This document shows, piece by piece, positions 41,442-49,812 of a DNA stretch of 64,000 nucleotides. The stretch is from assembly GCA_900539945.1 (NCBI GenBank), contig UQDV01000006.1, positions 39,215-103,214 of the forward strand, given 5' to 3'. The translations under genes were made by a program, and so were the position numbers. This stretch comes from an uncultured Faecalibacterium sp. (GTDB lineage: Bacteria; Bacillota; Clostridia; Oscillospirales; Ruminococcaceae). Within the stretch, counting starts at the first letter, position 1. Each line of letters opens with the position of its first letter. The notes below the pieces were generated by a model. That model searched no databases. It saw nothing but the letters and a program-made list of their open reading frames with translations, and was not told the origin of the DNA.

Positions 41442-41933
41442 ATGGCAAAACAGGGCGAGGCAGCCTACGCCTATTTTTTAAAAGGATATAACTGCAGCCA
41501 GAGCGTGGTGGCGGCATTTGCGCCGCAGCTGGGGCTTTCCGAGGAGATGGCCCTGCGCATGAGCGCCGGGTTCGGGGCAGGCATCGGCCGGATGCGGGAA
41601 GTGTGCGGCGCGTTCTGCGGGGTGGTCACGGTGCTGAGCCTGGTCTACGCCGACCCTGCGGACCCCCAGGACAAATCCCGGATGTATGCCCTCGTGCAGG
41701 AGGCAGCCCGGCTGTACCGTGCCCGCAACGGCGGGGACAGTATTATCTGCCGGGAACTTCTGGCAAAGGCCGGGGCGGCCCCTTCCGGCGGCACGAAGGC
41801 CGAGGCCCGCACGGCGGACTACTACAAAAAGCGGCCCTGCCCGGAGCTGTGCCGGATGTGCGCAGACCTGTGCACCGAGGTCATTGCAGCCCACCCGGAG
41901 GGCCGCTGCGGCGTGTATAAGGAGGATGTGTGA
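41442..41933 (+). CDS. C_GCAxxG_C_C family redox-type protein
   Basis: A 163-residue protein of the C_GCAxxG_C_C family, named after its cysteine pattern. The first Cys is in GYNCSQSVV (residue 18), then EVCGAFCG (about 55-59), and a C-terminal cluster CPELCRMCADLC (about 133-144). The GFGAGIGRMREVCGAFCGVV block is the family core. Members are common in anaerobes and are proposed to handle metals or electrons, but no reaction is established. Translation is coupled to the downstream esterase (TGATG). A ribosome site is weak; the start sits 23 nt after the promoter. Confidence 0.85.
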   Translation: MAKQGEAAYAYFLKGYNCSQSVVAAFAPQLGLSEEMALRMSAGFGAGIGRMREVCGAFCGVVTVLSLVYADPADPQDKSRMYALVQEAARLYRARNGGDSIICRELLAKAGAAPSGGTKAEARTADYYKKRPCPELCRMCADLCTEVIAAHPEGRCGVYKEDV

Positions 41934-42727
41934 TGCAGCTGAAACAGCTGGACCTGCCCGGCGGCGGGCTTCTGACGGTGTACCTGCGGGACTGCGTGGA
42001 GACGATGCCGCTGGCCATGGAACGGCCGCTGGTGCTGGTGGTGCCGGGCGGCGGCTACAGCCATCTGAGCGCCCGCGAGGGCGACCCCGTGGCCCTGCAG
42101 TTTGCGGCGGCGGGCTACCACACCGCAGTGCTGCGCTACGCCGTGGGGGACGATGCAGCGCACGGCCTGCCCTTGCGGCAGCTGGCGGCGGCCATCGGCC
42201 TCGTGCGGCAGAATGCGGCCCAGTGGCATGTGCTGCCGGATAAGATCGCGGTGTGCGGGTTCTCGGCGGGCGGGCATCTGGCCCTTTCCGGGGCCGTGCT
42301 GGCGGTGCCGGGCCTGCCGGACCCGCCCCGCCCGGATGCGGTGATCCTGGGCTACCCGGTGATCACGGCCGGGCAGTACGCCCACCGGGGCAGCTTTGTG
42401 CAGCTGGCCGGGGAGGACCCCGCGGCGCAGCAGGCGTTCTCGCTGGAGGACAAGATCACGCCCCGCACCCCGCCGGTGTTCGTCTGGCACACCATGGAGG
42501 ACGAGACGGTCCCGGTGGAGAACACCCTGCTGCTGGTCAGCGCCCTGCACCGGGCCGGGGTGCCGTGCGAGGCGCATCTGTTTGAAAAGGGCTGCCACGG
42601 CACCAGCCTGAGCACCGCCGAGGTGAACTACCCCAGCGCCCACCGCAGCCGCTGGCTGACCCTTGCCCGCGAGTGGCTGGATGACACCTTTGATTTCCAT
42701 CTGGGCACGGGGGAGACAGGCGGTTAA
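41933..42727 (+). CDS. Alpha/beta hydrolase (acetyl esterase-like)
   Basis: A 264-residue cytosolic esterase-type hydrolase. The oxyanion-hole segment VLVVPGGGYSHLSARE (about residue 35), nucleophile elbow VCGFSAGGHLALSG (Ser about 106), catalytic Asp in HTMEDETVPVEN (about 190) and catalytic His in EKGCHGTSL (about 222) form a complete triad. The pattern is that of the BD-FAE/acetylxylan-esterase-like group, so deacetylation of sugars or oligosaccharides is a plausible role in a gut fibre degrader. The ATG overlaps the previous stop by one base with an AAGGAGGA site. Confidence 0.88.
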   Translation: MQLKQLDLPGGGLLTVYLRDCVETMPLAMERPLVLVVPGGGYSHLSAREGDPVALQFAAAGYHTAVLRYAVGDDAAHGLPLRQLAAAIGLVRQNAAQWHVLPDKIAVCGFSAGGHLALSGAVLAVPGLPDPPRPDAVILGYPVITAGQYAHRGSFVQLAGEDPAAQQAFSLEDKITPRTPPVFVWHTMEDETVPVENTLLLVSALHRAGVPCEAHLFEKGCHGTSLSTAEVNYPSAHRSRWLTLAREWLDDTFDFHLGTGETGG

Positions 42728-42774
42728 ACGCCGTCGGTTTTTCGCGTGCCTGCAAAAAATTCACAAATATTCCG

Positions 42775-42803
42775 TTGACTTGCACGGCCCAAAACCGTAT
42801 ACT
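42775..42803 (+). promoter_or_regulatory. Promoter of the 42839 gene
   Basis: TTGACT, 17-nt spacer, TATACT, 36 nt before the ATG. Confidence 0.8.
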
Positions 42804-42838
42804 GGTCAGCGGAAACAAACAGGAAGAAGGAACGACCA

Positions 42839-43282
42839 ATGGTTATGGATGATCCCACTCTGCCGCGCATCAAGGTGCGCGACCTTCTAATGCAGGCTTT
42901 TCTCACCGGCTGGACCCGGTCGGACAAAGCCGTTTCTCAGGACGAATATCTGCAAAGCTCCATTCAGGTAATCGAGATGCTCCAGGTGGAGCCGGAGAAC
43001 CTGTATGCCGAGGAGGGCCTCGGCCTGCCGGACGGCGAAGAGGTGGACCACCTCGACGACCTTCTGCGCGCCGACGGCGTGTGGCTGTACTACGGTGTGG
43101 AAGCCGAGAACTTCTTCCTGATCCAGTGGTACCCGGATGAGGTGTCTGCCAACGCAAAGCTGGCCCAGCTGGAAGAACTGGGCGACGGCAAGCAGTATCT
43201 GGTGGACCTGACCCTGAAGCGGGAGAATCCTTCGCAGGCCGAAAACTTCGGCAATTCCAACCCGGTGCAGCTCCGCTCCTGA
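42839..43282 (+). CDS. Acidic protein of unknown function (147 residues)
   Basis: A 147-residue soluble acidic protein with no signal peptide or membrane segment and no motif recognised. The first 60 residues look helical, followed by DHLDDLLRADGVWLYYGVEAENFFLIQWYPDE, quoted only as fragments DDLLRADG and FFLIQWYPDE. It has its own consensus promoter and a GAAGGA site, so it is a real expressed gene. An HD-domain gene follows 41 nt later in the same direction and may be cotranscribed. Confidence 0.65.
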   Translation: MVMDDPTLPRIKVRDLLMQAFLTGWTRSDKAVSQDEYLQSSIQVIEMLQVEPENLYAEEGLGLPDGEEVDHLDDLLRADGVWLYYGVEAENFFLIQWYPDEVSANAKLAQLEELGDGKQYLVDLTLKRENPSQAENFGNSNPVQLRS

Positions 43283-43323
43283 TCATTTTTTGCCGCCCTC
43301 ACGGCGGAAAGGGGAGAACGCCC

Positions 43324-43848
43324 ATGCAGCTTTCTACGACCGAACACGAACAGCTTTATGCCATTTTGCAGCAATACGATGAGAACCCCCAGGTGCAGCG
43401 CATGCGGGAGTTTATCCAGCACGGCGATGTGACCACCTACCAGCACTGCAAGAACGTGGTGCGGGTGAGCTTCTGGCTCAACCGGCGGCTGCACCTGCAC
43501 GCCGACGAGACCTCGCTGGCGGTGGGGGCTTTCCTGCACGATTTTTACCTCTACGACTGGCACAAGCGCAGCACCTTCCACGGCCTGCGCCGCCTGTTCG
43601 AGATGCACGGCTTTTCGCACCCGGGCTATGCCTGCGTGAACGCCCAGCGGGTGTTCCACATCACCAAAAAGGAGCAGGACATCATCGCCAGCCACATGTG
43701 GCCGCTCACCTTCCGCCATGTGCCCACCTGCCGCGAGGCCTTCATCGTGTGCCTGGCCGACAAGTATTGCGCCGTGGTGGAAAGCATGTTCCGCCGCAGC
43801 CGCGTGGCCGCCGCCTGCAGCGCCGACGGTGAGGACACCGTGTGGTGA
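43324..43848 (+). CDS. HD-domain phosphohydrolase-like protein
   Basis: A 174-residue HD-superfamily protein. Metal-binding residues are visible: His in YQHCKNVVRV (about residue 40), the HD pair in GAFLHDFYLYDW (about 72-73), His in HPGYACVNA (about 99) and a late Asp in CLADKYCAVVE (about 142). This subgroup, with a C-terminal CLADK motif, is common in clostridia and resembles small YfbR/YedJ-type hydrolases acting on nucleotides. The exact substrate is unknown. It has a GGGGAG ribosome site and no terminator before it, so it may be read with the 42839 gene. Confidence 0.8.
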   Translation: MQLSTTEHEQLYAILQQYDENPQVQRMREFIQHGDVTTYQHCKNVVRVSFWLNRRLHLHADETSLAVGAFLHDFYLYDWHKRSTFHGLRRLFEMHGFSHPGYACVNAQRVFHITKKEQDIIASHMWPLTFRHVPTCREAFIVCLADKYCAVVESMFRRSRVAAACSADGEDTVW

Positions 43849-44034
43849 CCGAACCCTGACCCACACCGCAAAAAGCCTGCCGCTGGCGGTGGCCCTGACT
43901 GGGCTTGTGTGATCTGCCCGCGCTCTGCACCCTGTTTTGAGGCTCTGCGTGCCGCATACATATCCGGCATGTAAAACTGATATCAACCGCGCCGCAAAAA
44001 TGCATTATAATGGGGGCGTAAAGAGGGTGTATGT

Positions 44035-44835
44035 ATGAAAACAAGTCATCACGGGCAAATGTCCGAATCCTTTCTCACCGCCGTGTTCCTTTCACTGTCC
44101 GGCGGCCTGCAGGACGCCTATACCTACCTGTTCCGGGGCAAGGTGTTTGCCAACGCCCAGACCGGCAATATCGTGCTGCTCAGCGCCAACCTGATGGATG
44201 GCAACTGGGAGCGGGTGCTGCATTATCTGGTGCCGTTGTGCGCCTTTGCGCTGGGGGTGCTCACCGCCGAAAAAATGCGGGAGCGCTTCCGGGAGATGCG
44301 CACGCTCCACTGGCGGCAGCTGGTGGTGCTGGGCGAAGGGCTGCTGCTGTTCCTCGTGGGCTTTCTGCCGCAGGAGCAGAACCTGCTGGCCAACGCCATC
44401 GTCTCGTTTGCCTGCGCCATGCAGGTGCAGGCTTTCCGCAAGGTGAACGGCTACGCCTTTGCCAGCACCATGTGCATCGGTGACCTGCGCAGCGGCGTGG
44501 AGGCGTTGTGCATCTGGCACAAGACCCATGAACCGCAGGCCAGGGACCGGATGCTGCGGTACTTTGGCATCATTCTGCTGTTTGCCATCGGGGCCGGCAT
44601 CGGCAGCCGGAGCGCTGCGCTGCTGGGTGGCCGGGCCATCTGGATCTGCTGCGGCTTTCTGCTGGTCAGCTTTGCGCTGATGTTCATCCGGGAAGATCTG
44701 GAAGAGAACCCTGTCATCGAAAAAGACCTGACCGAGATCCGGCAGGAAACGCGGGAGATCAATCATGCCCTGAAACAGGAGCTGCAGGAAGAGCACCGGG
44801 AGCTGAAAGAAAGCACCGAACCGCGCAAGAAGTAA
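44035..44835 (+). CDS. YoaK family (DUF1275) membrane protein
   Basis: A 266-residue membrane protein with about six spans, matching DUF1275. The family signature SGGLQDAYTYLFRGKVFANAQTGN (cited in part; about residues 20-43) is well preserved, as is a second GxxxxxR-like half-site YAFASTMCIGDLRSG. The C-terminal 45 residues are charged and probably form a cytosolic coiled coil (DLTEIRQETREINHALKQEL, in part), an extension beyond the core family. Function is unknown in all members. A TATAAT box at about 44011 lies just upstream, and a strong terminator follows. Confidence 0.85.
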   Translation: MKTSHHGQMSESFLTAVFLSLSGGLQDAYTYLFRGKVFANAQTGNIVLLSANLMDGNWERVLHYLVPLCAFALGVLTAEKMRERFREMRTLHWRQLVVLGEGLLLFLVGFLPQEQNLLANAIVSFACAMQVQAFRKVNGYAFASTMCIGDLRSGVEALCIWHKTHEPQARDRMLRYFGIILLFAIGAGIGSRSAALLGGRAIWICCGFLLVSFALMFIREDLEENPVIEKDLTEIRQETREINHALKQELQEEHRELKESTEPRKK

Positions 44836-44843
44836 CAAAAAAC

Positions 44844-44886
44844 CAGAAAGTGCCAGTGCACAGGATTTGTGCACTGGCACTTTCTT
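44844..44886. terminator. Bidirectional terminator
   Basis: AAAGTGCCAGTGCACA pairs with TGTGCACTGGCACTTT over a 5-nt loop, between the YoaK-like gene and the converging LysR gene. Confidence 0.9.
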
Positions 44887-44898
44887 TATGAAAAAACA

Positions 44899-45807
44899 TC
44901 ATGCATGCCGTGCCGTCGTCTGGGTGATCATCTGCTGGAACTTCCGGGCCGCCGTGTTCAGCGGGCGGTGGTGGTCGTAGACCAGGCAGATGGAGCGGGA
45001 GGGGATGATCTCCTGCAAATGCAGCTGGACGATCTCGCCGCGCTGCAGCGGCTCCCGGGCCATGGGTTCCGGCACAAAGGCAAGGCCCAGCTCGCTTTTT
45101 ACCAGCGTGAGCATCTGGTCGGTGGTGGCGGCCTCGGTGTCGGGCTTGAGCACGGCGTCGTGGTCCAGGAACAGCTGCCGGTAAAAGCTGCGGGTCATGC
45201 TCTCGTCGCTCAGCGAGATCAGCGGATAGTTGGTCAGTTCCTTCAGGGAAAGATTCTGGCTGGCCAGTGCGGTAAAGGTCTTTCCGCCCACCAGCACCTC
45301 ATAAAAGGACTTCAGCTCTACCATTTTCAGCCCAGGCTCCACCTCGGCCGGCGTGGATACGATGGCAAAATCCACCTCGCCGTTCTTCACGGCCTGCACC
45401 GCCTGCGGGGTGGAGTGGTTCGAGATGCGCAGCCGGATGCCGGGGAAATTGTTGTGGAAGGCCCGCAGCTTCTCGGAAAGATAGATGTTCAGAGCCGTCT
45501 CGGTGGCGCTGATGCTGATGGCACCGTGCTCCAGTGTGGCGCTGGCGCTCAGTTCCTCTTCGGCGTCCTGAATCTGCACCGCCGCCGATGCGATGCGGGA
45601 ATAGAGCATCTCGCCTTCCGGAGTCAGGGTCACGCCCCGGTTGGAGCGGATGAACAGCACGCAGTTCAGCTGGCTTTCCAGCCGGTTCATCGAGTGGGTG
45701 ATGTTGGGCTGGTTGTTGCCCAGCACCCGCGCGGCCTTGGTAAAATTCTGATACTTCGCCACATAATAGAAGATCTTGTAGTATTCCCAGTCCACATACA
45801 TGGGCAT
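44899..45807 (-). CDS. LysR-type transcriptional regulator
   Basis: A 302-residue LysR regulator: N-terminal winged helix-turn-helix (YYKIFYYVAKYQNFTKAARVLGNNQPNITHSM, cited in part; residues about 8-40) with the GVTLTPEGEMLYSR wing, then a two-subdomain effector-binding region. The HTH differs slightly from the usual A-x-x-L-x-x-SQPA pattern (NNQPNIT). It diverges from purA across 158 nt, but LysR proteins often control a divergent neighbour, so purA-pyrB is a candidate target only by position. The start could be two codons later at MYVDW. Confidence 0.88.
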   Translation of the reverse strand: MPMYVDWEYYKIFYYVAKYQNFTKAARVLGNNQPNITHSMNRLESQLNCVLFIRSNRGVTLTPEGEMLYSRIASAAVQIQDAEEELSASATLEHGAISISATETALNIYLSEKLRAFHNNFPGIRLRISNHSTPQAVQAVKNGEVDFAIVSTPAEVEPGLKMVELKSFYEVLVGGKTFTALASQNLSLKELTNYPLISLSDESMTRSFYRQLFLDHDAVLKPDTEAATTDQMLTLVKSELGLAFVPEPMAREPLQRGEIVQLHLQEIIPSRSICLVYDHHRPLNTAARKFQQMITQTTARHA

Positions 45808-45856
45808 CTGCCTCCATTCATATCAAATTTACATTGCAGCCATGTGGAAGATACGT

Positions 45857-45885
45857 TTTACACATTCTGCCTCTGCTCGTATAAT
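45857..45885 (+). promoter_or_regulatory. Promoter of purA-pyrB
   Basis: TTTACA, 17-nt spacer, perfect TATAAT, about 80 nt before purA. Confidence 0.8.
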
Positions 45886-45965
45886 AGCACTGCAATCCGA
45901 AATTGCAAGAGGGAAATCCAAAAGTATCGTAAAGTGGTATGGGAAAAGAAGGTAAATGAAGTATT

Positions 45966-47267
45966 ATGCTGACTGCTGTAACTGGAATCAATTGGGGCGA
46001 TGAGGGCAAGGGCCGCGTCATCGACCTGCTGGCAGAACATGCGGACATCGTTGCCCGCTATCAGGGCGGCAACAATGCCGGGCACACCGTCGTCACAGAG
46101 CAGGGCAAGTTCATCCTGAACCTGCTGCCCTCCGGCATCCTCCACCCGGAGGTGACCTGTGTGCTGGGTGCGGGCATGGTCATCGACCTGGACCATCTGG
46201 CCGGGGAGATGGACGCCATCGAGGCGCGCGGCATCACCGTCGGCCCGGAGAACCTGAAACTCTCTGACAAGGCCACCATCTCCATGCCGTGGCACAAGGT
46301 GCAGGACGGTCTGGAAGAGGACCGTCTGGCCAAGAAGGGCAGTGCGTTCGGCTCCACCCGCCGCGGCATCGCCTATGCCTACAGCGACAAATACCGCAAA
46401 AAGACCCTGCGTCTGGGCGACCTGCTCCATCTGGACGAAAAGCGGGTGCAGGACCGCCTGCACATGATCCTGGAATCCAAGAATCTGGAGCTGGCGGGCT
46501 GCTATCATCAGGAGCCCATGAGCTACGACGCTCTGCTGGAGTGGTGCCGGGTGCAGGCCGGGCAGTTTGCTCCGTACATCTGCGATGTGGGGGCCTTCCT
46601 GCAGCAGGCCCACGACAGCGGCAAGCGCATCGTGCTGGAAGCCCAGCTGGGTGCCATGCGGGACATCGACTACGGCATCTTCCCGTTCACCTCCAGCTCC
46701 AATACGCTGGCGGCCTATGCACCGCTGGGGGCAGGCATCCCCAACTGCAAGCTGGACCATGTGGTGGGCGTGCTGAAAGCCTACTCCACCTGCGTGGGTG
46801 CCGGCCCCTTTGCGGCCGAGAACGCCATGGGCGAAGTGTGGAACGAGCAGCTGCGCAAGGCTGGCGGCGAGTACGGTGCCGCCACCGGCCGCCCGCGCCG
46901 GGTGGGCCCCTTTGACTGTGTGGCCAGCCGCTATGGCCTTGCCATGCAGGGTGCCGACAAGATCGCCCTGACCAAGCTGGATGTGCTCAGCAGCCTGAAA
47001 GAGATCCCGGTCATCACCGGTTACAAGCTGGACGGTGTGGAGGTCCCCGCCTTCGACCCGCTGTCCGACCTGGACCGTGTGGAGCCGGTGGTCACCATGC
47101 TGCCCGGCTGGGAGCAGGATATTTCCGGCTGTACCCGCTGGGACGAGCTTCCCGAAGCAGCAAAGAACTATGTGCAGTTCCTGGAAAAGCAGCTGGACCA
47201 TGAGATCCAGTTCGTTTCCACCGGTGCTGAGCGCGAGAAGTTCGTGCTGAAAGGAGCATGGCTGTGA
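45966..47267 (+). CDS. purA: Adenylosuccinate synthetase (divergent variant)
   Basis: A 433-residue enzyme joining IMP and aspartate with GTP on the way to AMP. The N-terminal TGINWGDEGKGRVIDLL loop (about residues 6-22) and NNAGHTVVTEQGKF (about 39) are canonical. Two inner motifs are altered: the IMP loop reads FGSTRRGIAYAYSDK where GTT-x-RGIGPAY is usual, and the later motif reads LEAQLGAMRDIDYG rather than EGAQG-x-x-LDIDHG. The C-terminal GRPRRVGPFD is typical. The enzyme is probably active but belongs to a distinct subgroup. A 15-codon frame starting at 45956 overlaps the start out of frame. Confidence 0.9.
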   Translation: MLTAVTGINWGDEGKGRVIDLLAEHADIVARYQGGNNAGHTVVTEQGKFILNLLPSGILHPEVTCVLGAGMVIDLDHLAGEMDAIEARGITVGPENLKLSDKATISMPWHKVQDGLEEDRLAKKGSAFGSTRRGIAYAYSDKYRKKTLRLGDLLHLDEKRVQDRLHMILESKNLELAGCYHQEPMSYDALLEWCRVQAGQFAPYICDVGAFLQQAHDSGKRIVLEAQLGAMRDIDYGIFPFTSSSNTLAAYAPLGAGIPNCKLDHVVGVLKAYSTCVGAGPFAAENAMGEVWNEQLRKAGGEYGAATGRPRRVGPFDCVASRYGLAMQGADKIALTKLDVLSSLKEIPVITGYKLDGVEVPAFDPLSDLDRVEPVVTMLPGWEQDISGCTRWDELPEAAKNYVQFLEKQLDHEIQFVSTGAEREKFVLKGAWL

Positions 47268-48211
47268 GACATTTCATTGAACCGAACAGCTTTTCACGGA
47301 ACGAGCAGCTGGCCCTGCTGGACCTTGCCGACCGGATGGAAGCAAACCCCGCACCCTACGCCCACCTGTGCGACGGGCGCATCCTGGCCACCCTGTTCTA
47401 TGAGCCATCCACCCGCACCCGGCTTTCTTTCGAGTCGGCCATGCTGCGGCTGGGCGGCAAAACGCTGGGCTTTGCAGGGGCACAGCTTTCTTCCGCCAGC
47501 AAGGGCGAGACGGTGGAGGACACCGCCCGCGTGGTGAGCAACTACGCCGACGTCATCGCCATGCGCCATCCCAAGGAGGGCGCTCCGCTCCGGGCTGCCC
47601 AGTATGCCCGTGTGCCGGTCATCAATGCAGGCGATGGCGGCCACGCGCACCCTTCCCAGACCATGATCGACCTGATGACCATCCGTCAGCGCAAGGGGCG
47701 GCTGGATCATTTGACCATCGGCTTCTGCGGCGACCTCAAGTTCGGCCGGACGGTCCACTCCCTGACCGCTGCGCTGAGCCAGTTTGAGGGCAACCGCTTT
47801 GTGTTCATCTCGCCGGAGGACCTGCGCCTGCCCCGCTACGTCAAGACCGAATCGCTGGAACCCACCCATCAGGTCTACACCGAGACCGATGATCTGGAAG
47901 CGGAACTGCCCCATCTGGATGTGCTGTACATGACCCGCATCCAGCAGGAGCGCTTCTTCAACGAGGAAGAGTATCTGCGCCTGAAGGGCTGCTACCAGCT
48001 GGACGAAGCCATGCTGCGGCTGGCCCCGGCGGATATGCCGGTGCTGCATCCGCTGCCCCGCATCGACGAGATCAGCACCGACGTGGACAACGACCCCCGC
48101 GCCGCCTACTTTGATCAGGTGCACAACGGTGTCTACATCCGCATGGCCATCATTCTGGCCCTGCTGGGCATCCCGGACCCGCTGACCGGCAAGACCGTGC
48201 TGGACCACTGA
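47258..48211 (+). CDS. pyrB: Aspartate carbamoyltransferase catalytic subunit
   Basis: A 317-residue transcarbamylase forming carbamoyl aspartate in pyrimidine synthesis. The carbamoyl phosphate site YEPSTRTRLSFESAMLRLGG (in part; about residue 50) and the HPSQTMIDLMTI motif (about 131) are diagnostic, with the aspartate-loop Arg region HVLPLPRxDEI seen as LHPLPRIDEISTDVD. The start overlaps the end of purA by 10 nt, so the two genes, one purine and one pyrimidine, are translationally coupled; both consume aspartate. No regulatory pyrI gene follows. Confidence 0.94.
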   Translation: MAVRHFIEPNSFSRNEQLALLDLADRMEANPAPYAHLCDGRILATLFYEPSTRTRLSFESAMLRLGGKTLGFAGAQLSSASKGETVEDTARVVSNYADVIAMRHPKEGAPLRAAQYARVPVINAGDGGHAHPSQTMIDLMTIRQRKGRLDHLTIGFCGDLKFGRTVHSLTAALSQFEGNRFVFISPEDLRLPRYVKTESLEPTHQVYTETDDLEAELPHLDVLYMTRIQQERFFNEEEYLRLKGCYQLDEAMLRLAPADMPVLHPLPRIDEISTDVDNDPRAAYFDQVHNGVYIRMAIILALLGIPDPLTGKTVLDH

Positions 48212-48275
48212 ATACAACCAAAAGACAGGCCCCCGGACGACTGTAAAAAAGCCATCCGTGAGGTGAAATTCCGTC

Positions 48276-48304
48276 TTGTCCTCCCCGGCGGGAAGGGCTA
48301 TAAT
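48276..48304 (+). promoter_or_regulatory. Promoter of the 49-residue peptide and U32-like gene
   Basis: TTGTCC, 17-nt spacer, perfect TATAAT, 34 nt before the first start codon. Confidence 0.75.
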
Positions 48305-48337
48305 AGGAACGATAAAATTTAAAGGAGAGTTTCCACA

Positions 48338-48487
48338 ATGAGTTCCTCACAAGACGGTACAACATCCCCAAAATCGCTGTTTGGCTGGTATAAGGAGCAC
48401 ATCACCGGCGCCATCGCCTCCTTTGCCGCACTGGCCACCATGGCCGGCTGCGTGGTGCTGAAGGAAAAGATCCGGCTGGACGACTGA
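48338..48487 (+). CDS. Small membrane protein (49 residues)
   Basis: A 49-residue open frame with a strong AAAGGAGAG site and a consensus promoter. It has a polar N-terminus (MSSSQDGTTSPKS), one hydrophobic helix (about residues 22-41, TGAIASFAALATMAGCVVL) and a charged tail KEKIRLDD. It ends 2 nt before the downstream U32-like gene, so the two are almost certainly cotranslated. No homologue was recognised. A role as a membrane tether or helper for the neighbour is possible but only inferred. Confidence 0.7.
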   Translation: MSSSQDGTTSPKSLFGWYKEHITGAIASFAALATMAGCVVLKEKIRLDD

Positions 48488-48489
48488 TC

Positions 48490-49389
48490 ATGGAACCCAG
48501 AAAAGCGTATTTTCACCTGCCCGGGCTGTTTGAGTTCTACGAGCTGTACCGGGTGTTCCTGCCGCTGTACCGGACGCACCGCGACTGGTTTTACGATTGG
48601 TGCGAGATCGGCTCCCTTTACGGTGCCCCGGCCGACTGCCTGTGGGGCGGCGGACGGACCGGCTGCAGCCGACACACCGCCCGGGAGGTGCTGGCCCTTG
48701 CGCAGGAGTACGGTATCTCGGCCCGGCTCACCTTCAGCAATTCACTGCTGCGGGAAGAGCACCTGACCGACCCTAAATGCAACGCCCTCTGCGCGCAGTT
48801 CGCGCAGGGCAGTGTGCAAAACGGCGTCATCGTGCATTCGGACCTGCTGGTGGATTATCTGCAGGAGCACTACCCGGAATTATATCTGGTGTCCTCCACC
48901 ACCAAGGTACTCACGGAGTTTGCACAGCTGGAAGCGGAAACCGCCCGGCCGGAGTTCCGCTATGTGGTGCCGGACTTCCGCCTGAACAAAGCCTTTGCGC
49001 AGCTGGACAGCCTGCCGCAGCCGCAGAAGGACAAGCTGGAATTTCTCTGCAACGAGTGCTGCTGGTTCGGCTGCACCGACCGTCGGCGCTGCTACGAGAA
49101 CGTCAGCCGCCGGAATCTGGGCGAGCTCTGCCCGGAGCACCGCTGCACGGCCCCCGGTGCGGCGGAAGGCTACCGCTTTTCCAAAGCAATGCGGAACCCC
49201 GGTTTTATCGGAGTGGAGGACATCCGCAGCACCTACCTGCCCAGGGGCTTTTCGCAGTTCAAGATCGAGGGCCGGGGCCTTGGCAGTGCGCTGGTGCTGG
49301 AATTTCTGTTGTACTATCTGACCAAACCGGAACACCAGCTGCAGGTGCGGGAAGAGATCTACCTCGACAATATGCTGGACCTGTTCTGA
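48490..49389 (+). CDS. U32-like cysteine-cluster protein of unknown function
   Basis: A 299-residue protein conserved in anaerobic clostridia as a stand-alone family. It has a TIM-barrel-like N-terminus (EIGSLYGAP, GISARLTFSNSLL, NGVIVHSDLL, LYLVSSTTKVL) and then a cysteine cluster NECCWFGCTDRRRCYE (about residues 186-204), followed by a Cys pair near CPEHRC and a closing QFKIEGRGLGS. The Cys pattern and the FKIEGR ending resemble U32 proteins that bind Fe-S, so a radical-free hydroxylase or RNA-modifying role is conceivable. No experimental function is known to me. It directly follows a 49-residue membrane peptide. Confidence 0.65.
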   Translation: MEPRKAYFHLPGLFEFYELYRVFLPLYRTHRDWFYDWCEIGSLYGAPADCLWGGGRTGCSRHTAREVLALAQEYGISARLTFSNSLLREEHLTDPKCNALCAQFAQGSVQNGVIVHSDLLVDYLQEHYPELYLVSSTTKVLTEFAQLEAETARPEFRYVVPDFRLNKAFAQLDSLPQPQKDKLEFLCNECCWFGCTDRRRCYENVSRRNLGELCPEHRCTAPGAAEGYRFSKAMRNPGFIGVEDIRSTYLPRGFSQFKIEGRGLGSALVLEFLLYYLTKPEHQLQVREEIYLDNMLDLF

Positions 49390-49400
49390 CAACGAAAAAA

Positions 49401-49446
49401 GGCGCGGAGCGCTTCTGGAAAACCAGAAGGCTCTGCGCCCTTTTTA
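49401..49446 (+). terminator. Terminator after the U32-like gene
   Basis: GGCGC-GAGC-TTCTGG pairs with CCAGAA-CTC-GCGCC and is followed by five T residues. Confidence 0.85.
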
Positions 49447-49666
49447 TAGAGTGTGGAAACTTTGTAAAAACCTCTTGGCTTAAAGTTGAGCAGGCATAAC
49501 AACGCAAACGGGGCACTGTATCACCCGGTACAGTGCTCTTTTTTGCTCGCAGCAAAGAACCTTTGCCACAGAAAAAATCAGCACCAAAAAGTCCGGCAAG
49601 TTCACAAAATGTTTAACTTTTGGAGCGGAAAATACTATTTTTTTCGTGTAAAATAAAGGCTCCAGA
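49447..49666 (+). other. Gap with an orphan terminator-like hairpin
   Basis: The only feature is a second hairpin, GCACTGTA/TACAGTGC then TCTTTTTT (49513-49544), 65 nt after the previous terminator. No gene or clear promoter lies between the two, so it may end a short unannotated RNA or be a relic. Confidence 0.45.
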
Positions 49667-49695
49667 TTGAATGTGCCGACAATTTGGTTTATAAT
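49667..49695 (+). promoter_or_regulatory. Promoter of the dehydratase activase genes
   Basis: TTGAAT, 17-nt spacer, perfect TATAAT, about 118 nt before the start codon. Confidence 0.8.
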
Positions 49696-49812
49696 GACCT
49701 TGTATGCAAACTGTGAGGATGATTTGTTACCGAACAATTTTCGGCAGTCAAAACTGAACCGTCTGTGTGCAGGGCGTGCCCCGGCAGACGATGCCTTAGG
49801 AGGAAAAACAAC

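Noticed and set aside
43849..44010. Extension or frameshifted tail of the HD-domain gene
   Set aside because: The next frame has no similarity to HD proteins and the gene already has its last conserved Asp.
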